A stretch of 63,115 bases of DNA, from positions 1 through 63,115 of the forward strand of contig NZ_JAJAQI010000036.1 in the NCBI RefSeq assembly GCF_020523605.1. The letters run 5' to 3'. A program made the position numbers and the translations under genes. A model generated the notes under the pieces. The model saw only the letters and a list, made by a program, of their open reading frames with translations, was not told where the DNA came from and did not search any database. Positions 8,513 to 18,630 of this stretch are shown here, piece after piece; positions within the stretch are counted from its first letter, which is position 1, and every line of letters starts with the position of its first letter. The DNA is from Roseicella aerolata. Its GTDB lineage: Bacteria > Pseudomonadota > Alphaproteobacteria > Acetobacterales > Acetobacteraceae.

Positions 8513-10864
8513 CTACTCGAAGCGGTTGCTCTTCGGGAAGCCGTTCGGCGGCAGCTTGCCCGCCCCGGCGCGGTTGCCGCGCCAGCCCGTGAGGTCGGTC
8601 TCCACCCGCTGCCGGTCGCCCAGCATCCAGGTCAGCCCCTCCTTCCGGGCGAAGACCTTGAGGTCCGAGAGCTCGCCATCCTTGTAGCTTTGCAACTGCA
8701 CACCGCGGCCACGGGCCATCTCCGGCACCTGGTCGAGGGGGAAGAGCAGCAGCTTGCGGTTGGTCCCGATCACCGCGACGGTGTCGCCCTCGGCCTCGGC
8801 GCAGACCGCGGCCTCCTTCCCGGCTTCCACCACCAGCACCTGCTTGCCCGTCCGCTTCTCGGCCAGCAGATCCTCGCCCTTCACCAGAAAGCCCCTGCCA
8901 TCGGTGGACGCCAGGAGGAAGCGCTTGCCGTCCTCATGCACGAACATCCGGACGATCGCGTCCTCATTCGTCAGGTCCACCATCAGCCGCACCGGCTGGC
9001 CATCGCCGCGGCCGCGCGGGATGGCCTCGGCCTTCAGCGTATAGGCCTTGCCATTGGTGGCGAGGAGGACGATGCGGTCGGTGCTCTGGGCATGCACCCA
9101 GGTATGGAGCTGGTCGCCCTCCTTGAAGCGCAGCTCGGCATCCTCGGCGATGTGGCCCTTCTGGGCGCGGATCCAGCCCTTCTCGGAGAGGATGACGGTG
9201 ATCGGCTCCTTCTCGACGAAGGCCGCCTCGTCCACCAGCACGGCCGGCAGCACCCGGCCGGTCTCGGTGCGGCGGGCATAGGGGTCGCGGACCCAGGGAT
9301 GCGCGGCGGCATCGGCGCCCTTCACCGGCGTGCCGCCGCCGAACTTCGCCTTGGTCGCGGCCAGCTCGGCCTCGATCGCCTCCCAGCGCTTGCCCTCGGA
9401 CTTCATCAGCCCCTGCAGCGTCTTCTGCTCCGCCGAGAGCTTCTTGTGCTCGCGGCGGATCTCCATCTCCTCGAGCTTGCGCAGCGCCCGCAGCCGCATG
9501 TCGAGGATGGCGTTGGCCTGCACCTCGGTCAGCGAGAAGGTCGCCATCAGCGCCTCCTTCGGCTTGTCCTCCTCGCGGACGATGCGGATGACCTCGTCCA
9601 GGTTCAGGTAGACGATCAGATAGCCGTCGAGGATCTCGAGCCGGCGGGCGATCGCCGCCAGCCGGTGCTCGGTGCGGCGGACCAGCACCACATGCCGGTG
9701 GTCCAGCCAGCTCCAGATCACCTCCGGCAGGCCCATGACGCGCGGGGTGCGGTCGGCATCCAGCACGTTCATGTTGAGCGGGATGCGCGCCTCGAGGCCC
9801 GTCGCGCGGAACAGCGTCTCCATCATCACGGCGGCGTCCACCGTGCGGTTCTTCGGCTCCAGCACGATGCGCACCACATCGGTGCTCTCGTCCCGGATAT
9901 CGCCGAGCAGCGGCAGCTTCTTCTCCTCCAGCAGGGCCGCGATCTGCTCGATCAGCTTGGCCTTCTGGACCTGGTAGGGAATCTCGCTGACCACGACGGT
10001 CCAGGTGCCGTTCCTGCCGGCCACCTTCTCCCAGCGCGCCCGCACCCGGAAGCCGCCGCGGCCGGTGGCATAGGCCTCCCGGATCGCCTCCGGCGGTTCC
10101 ACCAGCACGCCGCCCGTCGGGAAGTCGGGGCCCGGCAGCACCGCCAGCATGGGCGCGAGGGAGGTGTCCAGGAAGGCGGCGCGCGCCTCGGGCGCCGTGG
10201 TCGCCACGGCGGCCAGCGTCAGGCCCTTCTCCCGGAACAGCGCAAGCTGCGCCAGCGCCGCGTCGCAGAGTTCCCCGGCATTGTGCGGCGGGATGCTGGT
10301 CGCCATGCCGACCGCGATGCCGTTCGCGCCATTCGCCAGCAGGTTGGGGAAGGCCGCCGGCAGCACCACCGGCTCCTGCTCCTCCCCGTCATAGGTGGCG
10401 CGGAAATCGACGGTATCCTCGTCGATTCCCTGCAGCATGGCCTGCGCCACCTCGGTCAGCCGGGCCTCGGTGTAGCGCATGGCCGCGGCGTTATCGCCGT
10501 CGATATTGCCGAAATTCCCCTGTCCCTCGACCAGCGGGTAGCGCGCAGCGAAGTCCTGGGCGAGGCGCACCATGGCGTCGTAGATCGCGGCGTCGCCATG
10601 CGGGTGGTACTTGCCCATGACGTCGCCGACGATGCGGGCGCATTTCTTGAAGCCGGCAGCCGGGTCGAGCTTCAGCTGGTGCATCGCCCAGAGCAGGCGC
10701 CGGTGGACCGGCTTCAGCCCGTCCCGCACATCCGGCAGCGAGCGGGACATGATGGTGGACAGCGCATAGGCCAGGTAGCGCTCGGAGAGCGCATCGGCCA
10801 GGCGGGCGTCCTTGATGTTGCCGCCGTCCGGGCCGGCCGGCGGGGCCTTGATGTCGTCGGGCAT
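8513..10864 (-). CDS. parC: DNA topoisomerase IV subunit A
   Basis: A 783-residue ParC. It has the N-terminal breakage-reunion domain with HRRLLWAM, the quinolone-region loop [12 protein letters not shown] and catalytic Tyr131 in AAMRYTEA. A coiled tower domain follows, then a C-terminal beta-pinwheel of GyrA-like blades (for example [20 protein letters not shown]). With ParE it decatenates daughter chromosomes. ParC rather than GyrA is favoured by the short divergent C-terminus, which lacks a GyrA box, and by the recO neighbourhood. The start is set at ATG 10864, where homology begins. It is last in a minus-strand series recO, secreted protein, parC. Confidence 0.93.
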   Translation of the reverse strand: MPDDIKAPPAGPDGGNIKDARLADALSERYLAYALSTIMSRSLPDVRDGLKPVHRRLLWAMHQLKLDPAAGFKKCARIVGDVMGKYHPHGDAAIYDAMVRLAQDFAARYPLVEGQGNFGNIDGDNAAAMRYTEARLTEVAQAMLQGIDEDTVDFRATYDGEEQEPVVLPAAFPNLLANGANGIAVGMATSIPPHNAGELCDAALAQLALFREKGLTLAAVATTAPEARAAFLDTSLAPMLAVLPGPDFPTGGVLVEPPEAIREAYATGRGGFRVRARWEKVAGRNGTWTVVVSEIPYQVQKAKLIEQIAALLEEKKLPLLGDIRDESTDVVRIVLEPKNRTVDAAVMMETLFRATGLEARIPLNMNVLDADRTPRVMGLPEVIWSWLDHRHVVLVRRTEHRLAAIARRLEILDGYLIVYLNLDEVIRIVREEDKPKEALMATFSLTEVQANAILDMRLRALRKLEEMEIRREHKKLSAEQKTLQGLMKSEGKRWEAIEAELAATKAKFGGGTPVKGADAAAHPWVRDPYARRTETGRVLPAVLVDEAAFVEKEPITVILSEKGWIRAQKGHIAEDAELRFKEGDQLHTWVHAQSTDRIVLLATNGKAYTLKAEAIPRGRGDGQPVRLMVDLTNEDAIVRMFVHEDGKRFLLASTDGRGFLVKGEDLLAEKRTGKQVLVVEAGKEAAVCAEAEGDTVAVIGTNRKLLLFPLDQVPEMARGRGVQLQSYKDGELSDLKVFARKEGLTWMLGDRQRVETDLTGWRGNRAGAGKLPPNGFPKSNRFE

Positions 10865-11015
10865 GGGGTCCGGGATTCGCGCTATGTTCTCAGAGGTTCT
10901 AGCCGGTCCGGGCGGCTGGCGCCACAACGACGCCTGGTTGGCAACGGAAAGGCTCCTGTCCGGGCAGGCCGATCCAGACCTCCGGGCCATCCGGCCCTTC
11001 GGTCATCGGGCCGCC

Positions 11016-11489
11016 TCACCGGCCGAGCGCGGCCATCACCTCCTCCACCGTCTCCCGCACCGCCACGTCCTGCCCGAAGCGCAGCCCGACCAGGACGAGG
11101 GCGGCACGCGCCCCGGTGGCGTGCCGGTCCTCCGAGCCGCGGACCAGCACCACCCGCTCGGCCGCCAGCCAGCAGCGCTGGCCGCTGAGATCGGTCAGCG
11201 GCACCAGGCGCTGGCCGGTGGCCGAGACCCGCCGCGCGACGGACTCCGCGGCCTCGACGGTGCGCTGCTGCACCCAGGCGGCGGTGTCGATCACGGTATA
11301 GCCCTCCGCCCGGCCGATCCGGACGACTTGGGCGGCAGCCAGCCGCACCGGTCCATGGCCGCCGGTCGGCACGATCTCGAGGAAGGGCCCGGCGGGGGTC
11401 GGCAGGTCCGGCGCCGGCTGCGCCGCGGCGAGGCCGGGCGACAGGATGAGGAGACCGGCGAGGGCTCGCCGGGAGAGGGGAATGCGCAA
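11016..11489 (-). CDS. Secreted protein of unknown function
   Basis: A 157-residue protein with a clear Sec signal peptide (basic RRALAG, hydrophobic LLILSPGLA, cleavage after AAA at about residue 23). The mature part of about 130 residues has no recognised domain. It contains a lone Cys in SGQRCWLAAE, and could be a small beta-rich periplasmic protein. The start appears to be TTG at 11489, since no ATG is available near the signal peptide; a GGAG-containing stretch lies upstream. It lies between recO (60 bases upstream) and parC (about 150 bases downstream), all on the minus strand, suggesting co-transcription. Confidence 0.75.
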   Translation of the reverse strand: MRIPLSRRALAGLLILSPGLAAAQPAPDLPTPAGPFLEIVPTGGHGPVRLAAAQVVRIGRAEGYTVIDTAAWVQQRTVEAAESVARRVSATGQRLVPLTDLSGQRCWLAAERVVLVRGSEDRHATGARAALVLVGLRFGQDVAVRETVEEVMAALGR

Positions 11490-11549
11490 CAGCCTGGCTC
11501 CGCTTCGCCGACGGGCTTGTCCCGCCCGGGGCAGTCCCGGCCGAGCCTA

Positions 11550-12287
11550 TCACGTCACGCCCCCCAGAAGCGCCACGCGGTCCTGCAGCATGGTCCGCGC
11601 CTGCGGCAACCCGCCCGGCCGCTCCCCGAACACGTCGCGGGCCAGGAAATGCCCGGTCAGCCGCAGGCCGGAGAGCCACTCCGCCGGCCCCTCCCCGCCG
11701 GACTGGCCGAGCAGGAAGCGCGGCAGCGGCAGCAGCCGGTCCCGCCAGGGCTCCCCCGCCGCGGCACTGACGGCCCGGCCGGTGCGGGGCGAGACCCAAA
11801 CCAGGTCCTCCGTCGCGCCCGTGGCGGCGCAGCGGGCGAGGTCGAGGCCATAGCCCAGCTCCCCCAGCAGCTCCGCCTCCCACCGCACGTAATCCGGCAG
11901 CAGCGCCCCGGCGCCGCGCGCCAGCCGGGCAATAAGGGAGACGAGGCCCTGGAAGCAGCGCGGATGCGGCTCCCGCTCCGGCAGCGCCCCCTCCGCCACC
12001 GCGCAGGCCGAGGAGAGCAGCGCCAGCGCCAGCGGGTCCTCCAGCGCCAGCGCCGCCGCCGGGTGGACCAGCTCGCCGCTCAGGCTGCCGAGCTGGTCCG
12101 GCAGCCGCGCCACCCAGCGCGCCTCGACCAGGTTGCCCCGCTGCCAGAGCGGCGCCTGGGCGCGGGAGGCGCCGCCCTTGGCGAGGCCGGCATGCCGCCC
12201 ATGCGCCTCGGTCAGCAATGAGACCACCGCGCCACTCTCGCCGAGCGGGCGGGCATCGAGCACCACGGCGGGGGCCTGCCATTCCAT
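11550..12287 (-). CDS. recO: DNA repair protein RecO
   Basis: A 245-residue RecO. It has an N-terminal OB-fold beginning WQAPAVVLDARPLGESGAVV, a typical RecO start, then the helical domain with PHPRCFQGL and the domain end LSGLRLTGHFLARDVF. RecO works with RecR, annealing SSB-coated single strands and helping RecA load at gaps. The four-cysteine zinc motif of some RecO proteins is not evident; only a lone Cys around LARCAATG is seen, as in many alphaproteobacteria. The ATG at 12287 matches the family start. Divergent from greB by 145 bases. Confidence 0.93.
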   Translation of the reverse strand: MEWQAPAVVLDARPLGESGAVVSLLTEAHGRHAGLAKGGASRAQAPLWQRGNLVEARWVARLPDQLGSLSGELVHPAAALALEDPLALALLSSACAVAEGALPEREPHPRCFQGLVSLIARLARGAGALLPDYVRWEAELLGELGYGLDLARCAATGATEDLVWVSPRTGRAVSAAAGEPWRDRLLPLPRFLLGQSGGEGPAEWLSGLRLTGHFLARDVFGERPGGLPQARTMLQDRVALLGGVT

Positions 12288-12432
12288 CGCCGCACAATAT
12301 GGCCTGCCCCGCCTCTCCGGACAGCGGGCGCCGGCAGGCCGGGTGCTCGCGGCGCGAGGCCCATCGCCGGAGGCCAGGGAGGCGCCGGTCTGTCTGTTTC
12401 CGCCGGCCCGGCCCGGGACTACACCTCGCGGC

Positions 12433-12963
<531 letters not shown>

Positions 12964-13051
12964 GCCCGGGGCGCCGGAGGGATTCGCCCGCACTCCAACA
13001 GCCGACCGGGGCGGTCGGCAACGTCGGGCGCGGCGCGGCGTTGCCGCTCTC

Positions 13052-14119
13052 ATGAGTGACCCGGATACCCGCCCTGCCCCACCGCGCTTCCAGGATCACG
13101 GCGCGGACAGCCTGCCGGCGGTGACCGTGGACAGCTACAATGCCGAGTTGCGCACGCCCGACGGCTTCCTCGGCGACCGCGCCAGCAGCCGGGCCTTCAA
13201 GGCCATCCTCGACTGGTGGCGCAAGCGCCTGCGCGAGGTGGACAAGGAGGATCCGCTGGGCGAGGCGCCGACCCAGGAGATCCACCGCCGCCAATTGGAT
13301 GACATGCTGGCGAGCGGCGATACCGAGGCCGCGGGCCTGGTGCATGGCGTGGTCGAGGAATTCGCCCAGTCCCTCACCGCCGTCGTGAAGGCCCTGCTGA
13401 AGCTGAAGGAATGGCGCGGCACGGAGCGGATCGTCATCGGCGGCGGCATGCGCGGCAGCCGGGTCGGCGAGCTGGCGATCGGTCGCACCGCCATGCTGCT
13501 GAAGGGCGACAAGATCGACATCGACCTCGTCCCCATCCGCCACGATCCGGACGAGGCCGGGATGATCGGCGCCGTGCAGCTTGCCCCACCCTGGATCTTC
13601 AAGGGGCATGATGCGCTCCTGGCGGTGGATATCGGCGGCTCCAACATGCGCGCCGGCCTGGTGCGGCAGCATCTGAAGAAGGCGGCCAATCTGTCGGAAG
13701 CCTGCATCTGGGAGAGCGAGATCTGGCAGCACCGGGCGGACAAGCCGGCGCGGGAGGAGGCGATCGACCGGCTCTGCGCCATGATGGGCGAGCTGATGCG
13801 CAAGGCGGAGAAGCGCGGGCTGCACCTCGCGCCCTTCATCGGCGTCGGCTGCCCCGGCCGCATCCGGCCGGATGGCAGCATCGAGAAGGGCGCGCAGAAC
13901 CTGCCGGGCAATTGGGAAAGCAGCCGCTTCAACCTGCCCGAACGCCTGCGTGCCACCCTGCCCGAGATCGGCGGGCATGAGACGGTGGTGGTCATGCACA
14001 ACGATGCCGTGGTGCAGGGGCTGAGCCAGGTGCCCTGGATGGACGATGTCAAGCACTGGGGCGTGCTGACCATCGGCACCGGGCTCGGGAATGCCCGCTT
14101 CACCAACCGGGCGCGCTGA
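13052..14119 (+). CDS. ROK-family protein with apparently circularly permuted motif order
   Basis: A 355-residue protein carrying ROK/sugar-kinase motifs in a changed order. The motif that normally closes a ROK kinase, IVIGGG (from residue 127) plus the GMIGAVQLA segment (about residues 171-179), comes first. The ATP phosphate-1 motif VDIGGSNMRAG starts only at residue 192. Then follow GVGCPGRI, the substrate/catalytic MHNDAV (Asp about 318) and the phosphate-2 motif GTGLGNA (342), where the protein stops. The ROK zinc motif (GHxxCxCGxxGC) is missing. All elements of an ATP-binding sugar kinase fold seem present except zinc, so catalysis is plausible but unproven. Reads as an independent gene, 38 bases before a hydrolase gene. 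Confidence 0.8.
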   Translation: MSDPDTRPAPPRFQDHGADSLPAVTVDSYNAELRTPDGFLGDRASSRAFKAILDWWRKRLREVDKEDPLGEAPTQEIHRRQLDDMLASGDTEAAGLVHGVVEEFAQSLTAVVKALLKLKEWRGTERIVIGGGMRGSRVGELAIGRTAMLLKGDKIDIDLVPIRHDPDEAGMIGAVQLAPPWIFKGHDALLAVDIGGSNMRAGLVRQHLKKAANLSEACIWESEIWQHRADKPAREEAIDRLCAMMGELMRKAEKRGLHLAPFIGVGCPGRIRPDGSIEKGAQNLPGNWESSRFNLPERLRATLPEIGGHETVVVMHNDAVVQGLSQVPWMDDVKHWGVLTIGTGLGNARFTNRAR

Positions 14120-14157
14120 GCCTGTCTTGCCAGCCCGCCCCGCCCGGCCGACAAAGC

Positions 14158-15057
14158 ATGGCCGGGACAGGGAAGCGGGACCAAGACGTGATGCAGGACG
14201 TCCTGACCAGGACATGGGAAGCGCCGGAGGCGCTGCTCGCCCGGCTCGATGCCGCCGCCCGTCGCCTGGAGACGCCCTGCGGCGAGGGCAGCATGGCCTG
14301 GCGCGTCTGGGGAGAGGGCGAGCCGCTGGTGCTGCTGCATGGCGGCAGCGGCTCCTGGCGGCACTGGACCCGCAATATCGGCCCGCTGTCGCGGCATCGC
14401 ATAGTGGTCTGCCCGGACCTGCCCGGCCTCGGCGAGAGCGCCATGCCCCCGCCGGCCGAGACGCCCGCCCCCGTGGCCGCGGTGGTGCGGGAGGGAATCG
14501 CCCGGGTCCTCGGCGCGGGCACGCGCTACGACCTCTGCGGCTTCTCCTTCGGCGCGCTGCTGTCGGGCCATGTCGCGGCCCAGGCGGGCGAGGAGCTGCG
14601 CAGCGTGACGCTGGTCGGCGCCGGCGCGCTCGGCCTGAAGCGGCAGGTGACGGAGCTGACGAAGGTCCGCAGCCTGGAGGGCGAGGCGCGCATCGCGGCG
14701 CATCGCCACAACCTCGCCGCGCTGATGTTCGCCGACGCGGCCCGGATCGATGCGCTGGCGCTGGTGATCCAGGAATGGAACACCCGCCACGCCCGTTTCC
14801 AGAGCCGCGGCTTCGCCAGCAGCACCTCGCTGAAGGATGCCATCGCCAGGGCGCGCTGCCCGGTCGCGCTGCTCTATGGCGAGCGGGACGCGATCGCCTG
14901 GCCGGAGGTCGAGCTGCGCTTCCAGGCGCTACGCGAGGTGCAGCCCGAGGCCTGGACCGGCGTGGTCCCGGGCGCCGGCCACTGGGTGGCCTATGAGGCG
15001 GCGGAGACCTTCAACGCCATGCTGCCCGACATGCTGCGCCGCCGGACCGGGCGGTAG
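14158..15057 (+). CDS. Alpha/beta hydrolase
   Basis: A 299-residue alpha/beta-hydrolase. It has the oxyanion HGGSGSWRHW at about 61-70, the nucleophile elbow GFSFG (Ser130), an acid residue probably in the YGERDAIAW segment and a catalytic His in GAGHWVAYE (about 277). A short internal cap lies after strand 6. The family covers esterases, C-C-bond hydrolases and haloperoxidase-like enzymes; the substrate is unknown. A second possible start is Met12. It is followed by a Bug receptor and an amidohydrolase at short distances (46 and 16 bases), suggesting a catabolic operon. Confidence 0.9.
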   Translation: MAGTGKRDQDVMQDVLTRTWEAPEALLARLDAAARRLETPCGEGSMAWRVWGEGEPLVLLHGGSGSWRHWTRNIGPLSRHRIVVCPDLPGLGESAMPPPAETPAPVAAVVREGIARVLGAGTRYDLCGFSFGALLSGHVAAQAGEELRSVTLVGAGALGLKRQVTELTKVRSLEGEARIAAHRHNLAALMFADAARIDALALVIQEWNTRHARFQSRGFASSTSLKDAIARARCPVALLYGERDAIAWPEVELRFQALREVQPEAWTGVVPGAGHWVAYEAAETFNAMLPDMLRRRTGR

Positions 15058-15103
15058 GCGGCAGGCCCGTTGCGGCCTATCCTGGAGGCACCGGGAGGCC
15101 AGG

Positions 15104-16096
15104 ATGCATCACGACCGAATCACCATGGGGCGCCGCGGGCTGCTCGCCGGCGGCACGACATTGCTGGCGGCGCTGCCCGCCGGGCCGGCGCTGTCCAACT
15201 GGGCGCCGCCGCGACAGGTGCGGCTGGTGGTGCCCTTCACCCCGGGTGGCGGCGCCGACACCACGGCGCGGCTCCTCGCCCCGGTCTTCTCCGGCGTCCT
15301 CGGCCAGCCCGCAGTGGTGGAGAACCGCGCCGGCGGCGGCGGGACGATCGGCGCGCAGGAGGTGGCGCGCGCCGCGCCGGACGGCACCACGCTGCTGGTG
15401 GATGCGGCGAACCAGGCGGTCGCGCCCTTCATCTTCCGCAACCTCGCCTTCGATTACCACACCGCCTTCACGCCGATCAGCCGCGTCACGGTCTACCCGC
15501 TGATCCTCATCGTGAAGCCGGAGAGCCCCTTCCGGACCCTGGACGCCCTGCTCGGGCGCGCGAAGGCGCAGCCGGGACGGCTCAGCTACTCCTCCTCCGG
15601 CAATGCCATCTCCAACCACATCGCCACCGCCCTGCTGGCGAGCCGCGCCCAGGTGGAGCTGACGCACGCGCCCTATCGCGGCGGCGGACCAGCGCTGCAG
15701 GCGGTGCTGGCGGGCGATGTGGATTTCGGCTTCGCCACCGTCGCCTCGGCTGCCGCCCTGGTGCAGGAGGGACGGCTGCGCGCGCTCGCCGTCTCCACCG
15801 CGAGCCGGGTTTCCTCCCTGCCCGATGTGCCGACCGTCGCGGAGCAGGGCTTCCCCGGCTATGACCAGGCGGAGTGGAACGGTGTCTATGGCCCCGCCGG
15901 CCTGCCCGCGCCGGCGGTGGAACGCATCCATGCCGCCTGCCTCACGGCGCTCGCCGATCCGGTGGTGCAGCAGCGCCTCACGGCGCTCGGCGCCATCGGC
16001 CTCGGCACCGATCCGGCGCAATTCGCCGACTTCCTGAGGAAGGAACGCGCGGCCATGGAGGTGCTGGTGCGCGAGGCGAAGATCACCGCGGACTGA
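15104..16096 (+). CDS. Bug-family tripartite tricarboxylate transporter substrate-binding protein
   Basis: A 330-residue periplasmic receptor of the TctC/Bug family. It has a twin-arginine-like signal (MGRRGLLAGG), then the family markers RLVVPFTPGGGADTTAR, VVENRAGGGGTIG, YSSSGNA, APYRGGGPALQAVLAGDVDF and LPDVPTVAEQGFPGYD. Bug proteins bind carboxylates or amides and hand them to TctAB membrane partners. No tctA or tctB gene is in the window, so the partner must be encoded elsewhere or the protein acts as a sensor. GGGAGG lies upstream of the ATG at 15104. An amidohydrolase follows after 16 bases and may process the imported compound. Confidence 0.95.
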   Translation: MHHDRITMGRRGLLAGGTTLLAALPAGPALSNWAPPRQVRLVVPFTPGGGADTTARLLAPVFSGVLGQPAVVENRAGGGGTIGAQEVARAAPDGTTLLVDAANQAVAPFIFRNLAFDYHTAFTPISRVTVYPLILIVKPESPFRTLDALLGRAKAQPGRLSYSSSGNAISNHIATALLASRAQVELTHAPYRGGGPALQAVLAGDVDFGFATVASAAALVQEGRLRALAVSTASRVSSLPDVPTVAEQGFPGYDQAEWNGVYGPAGLPAPAVERIHAACLTALADPVVQQRLTALGAIGLGTDPAQFADFLRKERAAMEVLVREAKITAD

Positions 16097-16112
16097 GCCG
16101 GAGCGCCCGGGC

Positions 16113-16856
16113 ATGCCGCCGATCATCGACGCCCATTTCCACATCTTCGCCCCGGACGAGGCCATGCCCGGCCATGCCGGATTCGTCCCGCCGCCCTTCG
16201 GCGTGGAGGAGTACCGCGCCCGGGCCAGGGCCCTTGGCATCCTCGGCGGGGTGAATGTCGCGGGCAGCGTGCAGGGCGGCGACCCGCGGCCGCTGCTCGA
16301 GGCCGCGGCGGCGCTCGGCCCCGGCTTCACCGTGGTGGCCCAGGCGGACGCGGCGCAGGAGGAGGAGGCGATGCGCGCCCTGGCCGCGGCCGGCGTGCGG
16401 GGCCTGCGCTACAGCCTCTGGCGCGGGCAATGGAGCGATGCGCAGGCCGTCGCTGCCCATGCCGTGCGCGCCGCCGCCTGCGGCCTGCATGCCCAGGTCT
16501 ATGCCGATGCCGCGGCGCTGGCGCCGGCGGTGGACGCGCTGGCGCGGCTGCCCGCGCTCGTCATCGACCATCTCGGCATGACGGAGGCGGGGCTGCCGGT
16601 GGTGCTGGACCTTGCCCGCGCCGGCACCAAGGTGAAGGCCAGCGGCTTCGGCCGGGTCGCGCTCAATGTGCCGCGCGCGCTGGAGCGGATCGCGGCGGTC
16701 GCCCCGGCCGCCCTGATGTTCGGCACCGACCTGCCCTCGGTCCGCGCCGCCCGCCCCTTCGCGCCGACGGATATCGACCTGCTGCGCAGCGTGCTGGGCG
16801 AGACGCTGGCCCGGGCCGCGCTGCATGACACGGCCCGGGCCTTCTACCGGTTGTAG
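16113..16856 (+). CDS. Amidohydrolase-2-type metal hydrolase/lactonase
   Basis: A 247-residue TIM-barrel protein of the amidohydrolase-2 family, similar in style to 2-pyrone-4,6-dicarboxylate lactonase. Metal ligands are seen as DAHFHIF at residues 6-12, a His in VIDHLGM (about 152) and an Asp in MFGTDLPS (about 208). It is about 30-50 residues shorter than most relatives. Members hydrolyse lactones or decarboxylate aromatic acids. It directly follows a Bug receptor gene, so a role on the same imported substrate is inferred. Its end converges on the peroxidase gene only 7 bases away. Confidence 0.85.
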   Translation: MPPIIDAHFHIFAPDEAMPGHAGFVPPPFGVEEYRARARALGILGGVNVAGSVQGGDPRPLLEAAAALGPGFTVVAQADAAQEEEAMRALAAAGVRGLRYSLWRGQWSDAQAVAAHAVRAAACGLHAQVYADAAALAPAVDALARLPALVIDHLGMTEAGLPVVLDLARAGTKVKASGFGRVALNVPRALERIAAVAPAALMFGTDLPSVRAARPFAPTDIDLLRSVLGETLARAALHDTARAFYRL

Positions 16857-16863
16857 CCCCTGC

Positions 16864-17985
16864 TCAGCGGCGCTGGCGCACCGGGGCGGCCGGCGCCGCG
16901 GGCGCGGCGGAAGCCGGTGCCGGGGGCTGCATCCCCGCCATGGGCTGCGGCTTCGGCGTCTCCGCCGTGCTCGCCGGCAGGATCGGCAGCTCGACCCGCG
17001 GCTGCTCGCCGGTCAGGGTCCGCAGGAAGGCGGTGATGGCCGCGACCTCATCCTTGCTCAGCTCCTTGCCGAGCTGGCTGGTGCCCATGATCGAGACCGC
17101 CTGCTCCAGCTCCCACACCTTGCCGGTGTGGAAATAGGGCGCGGTCAGCGCGACATTGCGCAGCGGCACGGCGCGGAAGACATAGTCGTCGGCGGCGGTG
17201 CGGGTCACCTGGAAGCGGCCGCGGTCACCCGGCGGCAGGATGTCGGCGCCCGGCTTTTCCACGACGCCGAAGGGGAAGTAGTCCTGCCCGCCGAGATTGA
17301 CGCCGTTGTGGCAGGCCACGCAGCCGGTCTCGATGAACAGGCCGAGGCCCTTCTTCTCCTGCGCCGTCAGGATGCCGCGGTTGCCCTCCAGATACTGGTC
17401 GAAGCGCGAATGCGGCGTGATCAGCGTTGCCTCGAAGGCCTCGATCGCCTTGGCGAGGTTGGCGAAGCTGACCGGCGCCGGCTCGCCCGGGAAGGCGGTG
17501 GTGAAGCGCTGCCTGTACTCGGGGATGCTGTTCAGCACGCCGAGCACGTGCTCGGGCGTCGCCGCCATCTCGACTCCGGCCTGGATCGGGCCGGTCGCCT
17601 GGCTGCGCAGGTCGGCGGCGCGGCCATCCCAGAATTGCGCGGCATTGAAGACCGAGTTCAGCACGGTCGGCGCGTTGCGGCCGCCGCGCTGCCAGCCATG
17701 GCCGATCGAGGTCTCGATATTGTCGCCGCCGCCCATCGCCAGGTTGTGGCAGGAGTTGCAGCTCAGGAAGCCGCTGGCCGAGATGCGCGGATCGAAGAAC
17801 AACATCCGGCCGAGATCGATCTTCTCCCGCGTTACCGGGTTGCCCTGCACGCTCGGCACCATGGCCGGGATCGGCTTGAAATTCTCGACCGCCGCCTTGT
17901 GCAGGGCGTCGTCATCGGCGGCCATCGCGGGCGCGCCCAGCATCAGGGCGGCACCGGCAATACCGGCCATCAGCAATCGTCGCAT
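16864..17985 (-). CDS. Di-heme cytochrome c peroxidase / MauG-family protein
   Basis: A 373-residue periplasmic protein with a signal peptide (RRLLMAGIAGAALMLGAPAMA) and two c-type heme sites, CNSCH (N-terminal, peroxidatic) and CVACH (C-terminal, electron-transfer). The NAPTVLNSVFNAAQFWDGR and PLRNVALTAPYFHTGKV segments are typical of bacterial cytochrome c peroxidases. They reduce hydrogen peroxide with electrons from a cytochrome c. The last 45 residues form an unusual Pro/Ala-rich tail. AGGAG lies six bases before the ATG at 17985, so I choose this over the ATG two codons upstream. Convergent with the amidohydrolase gene. Confidence 0.93.
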   Translation of the reverse strand: MRRLLMAGIAGAALMLGAPAMAADDDALHKAAVENFKPIPAMVPSVQGNPVTREKIDLGRMLFFDPRISASGFLSCNSCHNLAMGGGDNIETSIGHGWQRGGRNAPTVLNSVFNAAQFWDGRAADLRSQATGPIQAGVEMAATPEHVLGVLNSIPEYRQRFTTAFPGEPAPVSFANLAKAIEAFEATLITPHSRFDQYLEGNRGILTAQEKKGLGLFIETGCVACHNGVNLGGQDYFPFGVVEKPGADILPPGDRGRFQVTRTAADDYVFRAVPLRNVALTAPYFHTGKVWELEQAVSIMGTSQLGKELSKDEVAAITAFLRTLTGEQPRVELPILPASTAETPKPQPMAGMQPPAPASAAPAAPAAPVRQRR

Positions 17986-18630
17986 GTCCATCTCCTGTTC
18001 CCGGTCCCTGGGCCGGGACCGGCCATCGCCGCGGCGGCGAACGGGGCGGGGAGACATCCGGCAGCCCGCTGGCCTCGTCATCGAGGATGGATCGCAGCCC
18101 CGTTCCTTCGCGTGCGGGGCGAATGGTCGCGCGCTTGCGCAACGCTGCCTTGCGCCAGCGCAAGGCGGGGAACCCTCAGCGCGCAAACCGCGCTGCTCAT
18201 GCCACGCCGCAACAGCAAAGCCCGGCGCAGGCGGTCCTGTCGTGCAGGAAGCGCGCGGCTGCGGGCCGAGCCGCGCAGCCGACGCGCAGCAAGGATGATC
18301 CCAGCCGGCCGCGGCGCCCTCGGCCGCGCCGATGGCGAACATCGATTCGGGCGGAGAGCGGCAACCCGCGCTGGCAGGGGATCATGGTGCCCCGCTGTCG
18401 TTCACGGCCTGCGCCGTTTCGTGCCAAGCCATCCGAGGCGCGGCATGGCGTGGGCTGGATGGTCCGGTCCTTGCTCGAATACGCCAGTCACGCCGCCTGC
18501 GTGGCTCCAACGGTCGCTGCAGGTCATTGCTTGCCGAGCAGCATCCTGCGCCCTGAGGACGGGGCTTCCGCGGACCTTGCCCGGCACACTCCGCGGGGCG
18601 CCTTGTTCATGCCCGTCCGTGATCCGCCCT
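17986..18630. other. Intergenic region upstream of the peroxidase gene
   Basis: About 645 bases with no supported gene. It should hold the peroxidase promoter (minus strand). A tight perfect hairpin or dyad lies at 18147-18166 (GCCTTGCGC-CA-GCGCAAGGC), about 160 bases before the start codon, and could be an operator. Open frames crossing the region in other frames have biased, non-protein-like composition. Confidence 0.5.

Noticed and set aside
8144-11188. 1014-codon open frame on the plus strand
   Set aside because: Antisense to parC.
18460-18520. A fifth copy of the REP-like repeat near AGTCACGCC
   Set aside because: Only the short AGTCACGCC motif matches; no hairpin of the family is present.
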